DNA of 18,188 bases, from contig JBHHYS010000049.1 of assembly GCA_046757645.1 (NCBI GenBank), forward strand, positions 1-18,188, given 5' to 3'. Origin of the DNA: JBHHYS01 sp046757645 (GTDB lineage: Bacteria > Acidobacteriota > Terriglobia > Acidiferrales > 2-02-FULL-67-57). The position numbers were made by a program, and so were the translations under genes. This document shows positions 13,549 to 18,188 of this stretch, piece after piece (the stretch's first letter is position 1; every line of letters begins with the position of its first letter). The notes beneath the pieces are model-generated. The model did not search any database and was not told where the DNA came from. It worked only from the letters and a program-made list of their open reading frames with translations.

Positions 13549-13603
13549 ACCTCAACGGCGTCTAATGGTAGCTGACCATCTACGCAAACCTGGGAGGAAT
13601 GCA

Positions 13604-16600
13604 ATGCTTAGACTGTCCGGTCGCTTTGCACTCGCGCTGGCACTGGTGTTTGGCTTTTTCGTCGGCACCGTTTGGGCCCAAGGCGGTGGCAGCGGCGAGT
13701 TGACGGGGATCGTCTATGACCCCACCGGGGCGGTTGTGCCCAGAGCCCAGGTCACCTTGACCAACACCGCCACCGGCATTATCCGCACCACGGAGACCTC
13801 TGAGGCGGGTCTGTATCGGTTCGTGGCTTTGCCCGTGGTGGGCACCTACACCTTGCGGGTGGAGGTCCAGGGTTTCAAGACAGCCGAAGTGACCGACATT
13901 ATCATCAGCGTGGGCCGAGTCGTCACCAGAGACGTGACATTGGAAGTGGGCGCCGCGGTGGAGACGGTGACCGTCGAAGCCGGTGTGCAGCTCGTGCAAC
14001 CGACTGAATCCCAGGTGTCGGAAGTCGTCGACCGCCGCGTCTGGGAGTCGATGCCTCTCGAAAACCGCAGCCAGAACACGTTCATCAACCTCTTGGCGGG
14101 CGTGGTGCCGAGCGCGTTCAATGGCAGCACCCGCGGGGCGGCGGTGAGCGGCGCCCGCGGCGGCACGGGGAACTTCCTGGTGGAAGGCTATGACAACAAC
14201 GACCAGGGCCAGGGCGGCCGCGGCGCCCTCATTGACGGCGCCATCACCAGCATTTCCCCCGAGGCCATCGAGGAGTACCGCGTCATCAGCCACGCGTATT
14301 CCGCCGAGTACGGCAAGGGGGGTGGCTTCGTCACCGATACGGTGCTCAAGAGCGGCACGAACGAGCTCCACGGCTCGGTCTTCCTGTACAACCGTGTGCA
14401 GAAGTTGGCGGCCAACAGCTTCTTTTCCAACCGGGACGGCCTCGAGGATTCTCTCATCCGAAACCAGTTTGGCGGCTCGCTGGGCGGCCCGGTCATTAAG
14501 GATAAGACCTTCGTTTATGGCAGCGTGGAGATTCACCGCCGGCGGCGGAAGGACCCGTTAACCACGGTTGGCACCACCCAGCAATTCATCGACTTTATTG
14601 ACAGCGGCGCCTTTGCGAGCTTTATGGAAACAACATTTGGTCTCGCGCCGGGCGCGTTGGCCAACTCGGCCAGCCTGGGGCCCATTGCGCGCGCTGAGAT
14701 CGCTAAGGATTTCCCCTTGGCCACTTCGAACTTTTCCAATCTTCTCCAGGGGTTGTTCACGGGCGGGCTGGGGTTGCCGGTGCCGGTGTTTGGCGACGTG
14801 GCCCTCCAGTCCGAGGACAACTTGAACGAGAACCGCTTCACCATTAAGGTGGACCACCAGGCGGGCGCCAAGGATTCGTTCAGCGGCAGCTTCATGTTTG
14901 AGGACTCCGACATAACCGACGCCATTGGCGGGGGGGTTGGGAATAACGTCCCATTCCTCGCCCCGGGGCGCTCCATCAACGTGGGGTTTACCCAGACGCA
15001 CACCTTCACCCCCACCGTCATCAACCAGTTCCGGATGAGCTACCTCCGCCACCGCCGGGACTTCCCCAATCCGCCGGGGTTCGAAGCCACCCCGGCCGTC
15101 ATCAGCGCCTTCGATCCCCTGGGCATCGGGTTCGGCAGTTCGAACGCCTTGCCGCAGTTCTTCACCGACAACCAGTTCCAGTACCAGGACCACCTCTCCT
15201 GGACCTTTGGGAGGCACAATTTCAAGGCGGGGGGTGAGTACCGTCGCACCCGCAATGGCTCCGCTTTTGAAGCCGAGAAGAACGGACTCTTCTTGCCCTA
15301 CGGCGTCGAAGACATGCTCACCGACGGGTTCTTCACGGATGACCTGGAACAAGCTTTGTTCGGGGGCTCCGTCTTCGGATCGTACTTCCTGGCTGAGGCG
15401 TCGGTGGATCCCACCCGCGGGGGGCTCTCTCCTATCTTCTACCGCGGCTACCGGGTGAACGAGATGGCTGGCTACATTCAGGATGACATTCGCGTCACCG
15501 CGCGGCTGAGCCTGAACGTTGGCCTGCGCTATGAGTACTTCGGAATTCCGCACAACTTTCGCAAGGGGCTCGATTCCAACTTCTTCTTCGGCAACGCCAT
15601 TACTCCCATCCCGAACCGCACCGGCAACATCTTCTTCCCCGTCGGCGCTACCTGGGCGGCCCGGGAGTCAGGGGGCGGGTTCCAGCAGCGCGACAACGGC
15701 ATCTGGAACAAGGACACCAATAACTTCGCCCCCCGGCTGGGCTTCTCTTATGATGTGCTCGGTACGCAGAAGGTGATCATCCGCGGTGGGGGCGGCGTCT
15801 TCTACGACCGGATGTGGAACAACCTCTTCGAGAACATCCGCTTCAACCAGCCGTTCTTTTGCTTCTGCGGTTTCGGTGCCTTCATCAACGGCATTCCGGC
15901 CGGCCCCATCGCCAGCCCCGGGATTTATAACTCCCCCTTCGGCGACCCCGAACGGCTGGCGATCTTCGCCAACACCGGCGTATCCGGCTCGGCCCGGCAC
16001 ATGGACCAGGACCTCGTCTCTGCTTACTGGCAGCAGTATTACTTGGGGGTGCAGTGGCAGTTCCAGCCTGACTTCGCCCTGGAGCTCAACTACGTGTCCA
16101 CCCTGGGGCGCAAGCTGCAGGGGATTATCGATCTCAACACCTTCAACGGCCGCACCGCCTCGGGGCAGCCCAGCGGGCGAATCAACCCCAATCTTACCGG
16201 AGACAACTTCCGCACCAATGCCTTCAAGTCCAACTATCACGGCTTGCAGGCGACCGTGCGGAAGCGCTACTCCTTCGGATTGCAGTTGAACGCCAACTAC
16301 ACCTGGTCACATGCGATTGACGAGCTCAGTGATGCCTTCGAAAACGACACTGGCTTGCGGCCCTTCGACAACTTCGATATCAGCCTCTCCCGCGGCAACG
16401 CAGACTACGACATCCGCCACCGCTTCGTCACCAGCTACTACTACGACCTGCCGCTGTTCAAGGACAACGCTTTGGCGGGCGGGTGGTCGATCAGCGGCAT
16501 CGTCACCGCGCAGGTCGGGCGGGGGTTCCCACTGTTCAACAGCACCTCAGCCGGAGACGCGAACGAAGACGTCTACCGCACCGACACCCTCACCTTCATT

Positions 16601-16963
16601 GGCTCCGGTGACCCCGATGACGCGGTCACCGGTGGCCAGAGCCCCGCGGACGGCTACTTCGACACCTCCCAGTTCGTGACCACTGCCTGCCTCCCCAGTG
16701 AGAACTTCGGTCTCTGGTGCAACGGCCGCCTGGGCCGGAACACCGTGATCGGGCCCGGCTTTGCCAACGTGGACTTCAGCATTGCCAAGCGGTTCCGGAT
16801 CAAGGAGCGCGCCACGGTGGAGTTCCAGGCCAACTTCTTCAACATTTTCAATCGCGCTAACTTCTTGCTGCCGAGCGGCAACATTGTCTCCAGCCAGTTC
16901 GGCCGGTCGGTCAATACGTTCGACCCCAGAATCACCCAGCTCGTGCTTCGGGTGGACTTCTAA
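13604..16963 (+). CDS. TonB-dependent outer-membrane receptor with carboxypeptidase-regulatory-like domain
   Basis: A protein of 1119 residues. A signal peptide (1-25, ending VWA-Q) is followed by a carboxypeptidase-regulatory-like beta sandwich (about 30-113; GELTGIVYDPTGAVVPRAQVTLTN). A TonB plug domain follows (about 118-245; includes MPLENRSQNTFINLLAGVVPS). The rest is a beta barrel with many aromatic strands, ending in the outer-membrane type sequence ITQLVLRVDF. It would import a large ligand, possibly a sugar or peptide, with energy from TonB; the substrate is unknown. Such receptors are strongly expanded in Acidobacteriota. GGGAGGA (13592-13598) fixes ATG 13604; the longer frame from 13532 would start inside the sigma54 promoter. 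It ends at a strong terminator. Confidence 0.93.
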   Translation: MLRLSGRFALALALVFGFFVGTVWAQGGGSGELTGIVYDPTGAVVPRAQVTLTNTATGIIRTTETSEAGLYRFVALPVVGTYTLRVEVQGFKTAEVTDIIISVGRVVTRDVTLEVGAAVETVTVEAGVQLVQPTESQVSEVVDRRVWESMPLENRSQNTFINLLAGVVPSAFNGSTRGAAVSGARGGTGNFLVEGYDNNDQGQGGRGALIDGAITSISPEAIEEYRVISHAYSAEYGKGGGFVTDTVLKSGTNELHGSVFLYNRVQKLAANSFFSNRDGLEDSLIRNQFGGSLGGPVIKDKTFVYGSVEIHRRRRKDPLTTVGTTQQFIDFIDSGAFASFMETTFGLAPGALANSASLGPIARAEIAKDFPLATSNFSNLLQGLFTGGLGLPVPVFGDVALQSEDNLNENRFTIKVDHQAGAKDSFSGSFMFEDSDITDAIGGGVGNNVPFLAPGRSINVGFTQTHTFTPTVINQFRMSYLRHRRDFPNPPGFEATPAVISAFDPLGIGFGSSNALPQFFTDNQFQYQDHLSWTFGRHNFKAGGEYRRTRNGSAFEAEKNGLFLPYGVEDMLTDGFFTDDLEQALFGGSVFGSYFLAEASVDPTRGGLSPIFYRGYRVNEMAGYIQDDIRVTARLSLNVGLRYEYFGIPHNFRKGLDSNFFFGNAITPIPNRTGNIFFPVGATWAARESGGGFQQRDNGIWNKDTNNFAPRLGFSYDVLGTQKVIIRGGGGVFYDRMWNNLFENIRFNQPFFCFCGFGAFINGIPAGPIASPGIYNSPFGDPERLAIFANTGVSGSARHMDQDLVSAYWQQYYLGVQWQFQPDFALELNYVSTLGRKLQGIIDLNTFNGRTASGQPSGRINPNLTGDNFRTNAFKSNYHGLQATVRKRYSFGLQLNANYTWSHAIDELSDAFENDTGLRPFDNFDISLSRGNADYDIRHRFVTSYYYDLPLFKDNALAGGWSISGIVTAQVGRGFPLFNSTSAGDANEDVYRTDTLTFIGSGDPDDAVTGGQSPADGYFDTSQFVTTACLPSENFGLWCNGRLGRNTVIGPGFANVDFSIAKRFRIKERATVEFQANFFNIFNRANFLLPSGNIVSSQFGRSVNTFDPRITQLVLRVDF

Positions 16964-16983
16964 TCCGAAGCGACTGCTTTTTC

Positions 16984-17027
16984 AGGGGAGGAGAGAAAAC
17001 CCTCTCTCCTCCCCTTTAACTTTTTTT
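16984..17027 (+). terminator. Strong intrinsic terminator after the TonB receptor
   Basis: AGGGGAGGAGAGA (16984-16996) pairs perfectly over 13 bp with TCTCTCCTCCCCT (17003-17015) around a 6-nt loop, followed by TTAAC and seven T. It lies 20 bp after the receptor stop codon. Confidence 0.92.
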
Positions 17028-17057
17028 GGGGGCTGCTACGGGCCAGGGAATTCCCGG

Positions 17058-17086
17058 TTGACCCGATGCAATGCCAGGGATAGAAT
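17058..17086 (+). promoter_or_regulatory. Sigma70-like promoter of the GWxTD gene
   Basis: TTGACC (17058-17063) and TAGAAT (17081-17086) are exactly 17 bp apart, each with one mismatch to the consensus. Transcription would start near 17093, about 21 nt before the GTG start. Confidence 0.7.
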
Positions 17087-17113
17087 CCCGTAGGAAGAAG
17101 TAGGAGGCCAAGG

Positions 17114-18188
17114 GTGAATCGCCGTTGCCGGCGCACGCTCGTTATTGCCTTGACCACAGGTCTGCTGTGGCTGCCGGCGGCGGCTGCGCCGGACAATCAG
17201 GACAAGAAAGGCCAGCGGCCCCTCAGCGAAGGCCTGCCCCAGCGCGAGCTGAGCAAGAAGGAGCAGGAAAGGCGCGAAAAGGCGCTGCGGAAAGAGCTGG
17301 AAAGCCACTTCAAGAAGTGGCTGGCGGAAGATGTCTTCTACATCATCACCCCGGAAGAGAAGAGTGCCTTCAAGGATCTGAGCACGGAAGAGGAGCGGGA
17401 ACAGTTCATCGAGCAGTTCTGGCTGCGGCGCGACCCCACCCCGGACACCATCGAGAACGAGTTCAAGGAAGAGCACTACCGCCGCATCGCCTATGCCAAC
17501 GAGCGGCTCCGGGGCTGGCGCAGCGACCGCGGGATGATCTACATCATCCACGGCCCGCCGGATGAGATTGAGCAGATGCCCGAGGGCGGCTTCTACAACC
17601 GCTTGGCTGAAGAGGGCGGGGGTGGCACCGCGGTCTTCCCCTTCGAGCGCTGGCGCTACCGCTACATCGAGGGGGTTGGCGATGATATCATCCTGGAGTT
17701 CGTGGATAGGTGCATGTGTGGGGACTACCAACTCACCATGGATCCGTCAGAAAAAGACGCCTTGACTTTAAGCCTGGGCCACGGCCTGACCTTGATGGAG
17801 CAGCTCGGATTGGCCAAGAAGGTTGACCGCTTCACGCGCGGCGACGCCACCCGGATGGGGGAATCCTTTTCCAAGACCGTGCGCAGCCAGGAGTTCGAGC
17901 GCCTCCGCATCCATGCCACCGTGCAGAGGCCCCCGCCGGTCAAGTTCAAGGACTTGGAAGCGCTGGTGACCACCCGCATATCTTTCAAGCTGCTTCCATT
18001 TGAGATGCGCGCCGATTTCCTCCGCGTCACCAGCACCTCCGTTCTGGTTCCCATCACCATCGGTATAAAGAACAAGGACGTCACCTTCCAGCTCCGGAGT
18101 GGGCTGCACCGCTCGGTGGTCAACATCTTCGGCCGCATCACCACCTTGACCGGGCGCATCGTGCAGACCTTTGAGGACGTGATTCAGC
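17114..18188 (+). CDS. GWxTD domain-containing exported protein (3' partial)
   Basis: GTG 17114 follows AGGAGG (17102-17107) with ideal spacing. The frame is open to the window end (358 residues seen). Residues 1-25 look like a signal peptide (Arg-rich start, hydrophobic core, AAAA). A charged helical stretch (45-70) leads into the GWxTD domain: KKWLAEDVFYIITPEEKSAF, REQFIEQFWLRRDPTPDT (95-112), FKEEHYRRIAYANERL and GWRSDRGMIYIIHGPPDEIE (134-153). The signature T is replaced by S here. The family occurs in Acidobacteriota and Bacteroidota secreted proteins; its biochemical role is unknown. It follows the TonB receptor but has its own promoter after a strong terminator, so it is probably controlled separately. 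Antisense open frames here are shadows. Confidence 0.9.
   Translation, partial: MNRRCRRTLVIALTTGLLWLPAAAAPDNQDKKGQRPLSEGLPQRELSKKEQERREKALRKELESHFKKWLAEDVFYIITPEEKSAFKDLSTEEEREQFIEQFWLRRDPTPDTIENEFKEEHYRRIAYANERLRGWRSDRGMIYIIHGPPDEIEQMPEGGFYNRLAEEGGGGTAVFPFERWRYRYIEGVGDDIILEFVDRCMCGDYQLTMDPSEKDALTLSLGHGLTLMEQLGLAKKVDRFTRGDATRMGESFSKTVRSQEFERLRIHATVQRPPPVKFKDLEALVTTRISFKLLPFEMRADFLRVTSTSVLVPITIGIKNKDVTFQLRSGLHRSVVNIFGRITTLTGRIVQTFEDVIQ

Larger units (their letters stand above)
13165..13603. promoter_or_regulatory. 439-bp divergent regulatory region
   Basis: No gene is seen here. The right half (about 13375-13525) is much more AT-rich than the surroundings. On the minus side a possible -10 (TATTAT, complement of 13238-13243) without a convincing -35 could serve the 257-aa gene. 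On the plus side there are two inverted repeats, a sigma54 promoter and a leader hairpin (ATGGT 13565-13569 with ACCAT 13575-13579) before the receptor gene. Confidence 0.6.

Noticed and set aside
13532..13603. N-terminal extension of the TonB receptor to a TTG at 13532
   Set aside because: It would place the start inside the sigma54 promoter; the signal peptide and ribosome binding site fit ATG 13604.
13580..14536. 318-aa minus-strand frame (and similar ones at 14558-15553 and 15668-16240)
   Set aside because: Antisense shadows of the TonB receptor gene; low-complexity Ala/Gly/Arg/Val composition.

Overview
The window looks like a chromosomal segment of an Acidobacteriota-type bacterium, G+C-rich by eye. 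The best pointers are a ~1120-residue TonB-dependent outer-membrane protein with an N-terminal carboxypeptidase-regulatory-like domain, followed by a GWxTD-domain protein. Secreted TPR/carboxypeptidase-regulatory proteins and a secreted Gly-rich protein with a W-rich N-terminal motif also fit. The class-level assignment is inference; no rRNA is present.

Layout. 1-3394 (all +): the 3' part of a GGDEF/HD-GYP cyclic-di-GMP protein, an OsmC-like protein, a terminator, then fabH with its own sigma70-like promoter, a secreted DUF1259 protein and a 58-aa DUF1059 protein. 3421-3593: tRNA-Ser(GCT) with a TATAAT box and an encoded CCA end. 3577-4070: a compact accessory patch. A lower-GC GIY-YIG nuclease gene sits between two copies of a 49-nt repeat that begins inside the tRNA 3' end. 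Then come a third degenerate repeat copy, a CCCTGAGC...GAAGGG palindromic repeat and a duplicated tail of the neighbouring HNH gene. 4044-5854 (-): a dksA-like gene, comF and an HNH nuclease gene behind a near-consensus sigma70 promoter.

5930-9533 (-): threonine dehydrogenase and glycine C-acetyltransferase (threonine to glycine plus acetyl-CoA), a 62-aa membrane protein and an exported acetamidase/formamidase-like protein. 9656-11000: a TPR gene and a membrane-protein/79-aa gene pair, divergent around a perfect palindrome. 11231-13164 (-): two exported proteins separated by a terminator. 13165-13603 is an AT-rich non-coding region holding a textbook sigma54 (-24/-12) promoter and upstream inverted repeats. 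It drives the large TonB-dependent receptor (13604-16963), which ends at a strong intrinsic terminator. A sigma70-like promoter then precedes the GWxTD gene, which runs off the window end.

Most interesting are the tRNA-anchored GIY-YIG/hairpin-repeat unit (period 319 bp), which looks like a minimal mobile or self-maintaining element, and the sigma54-controlled TonB receptor with candidate enhancer sites. Several genes have starts corrected here on ribosome-binding-site evidence, and comF has no normal start codon covering its conserved N-terminal zinc module.
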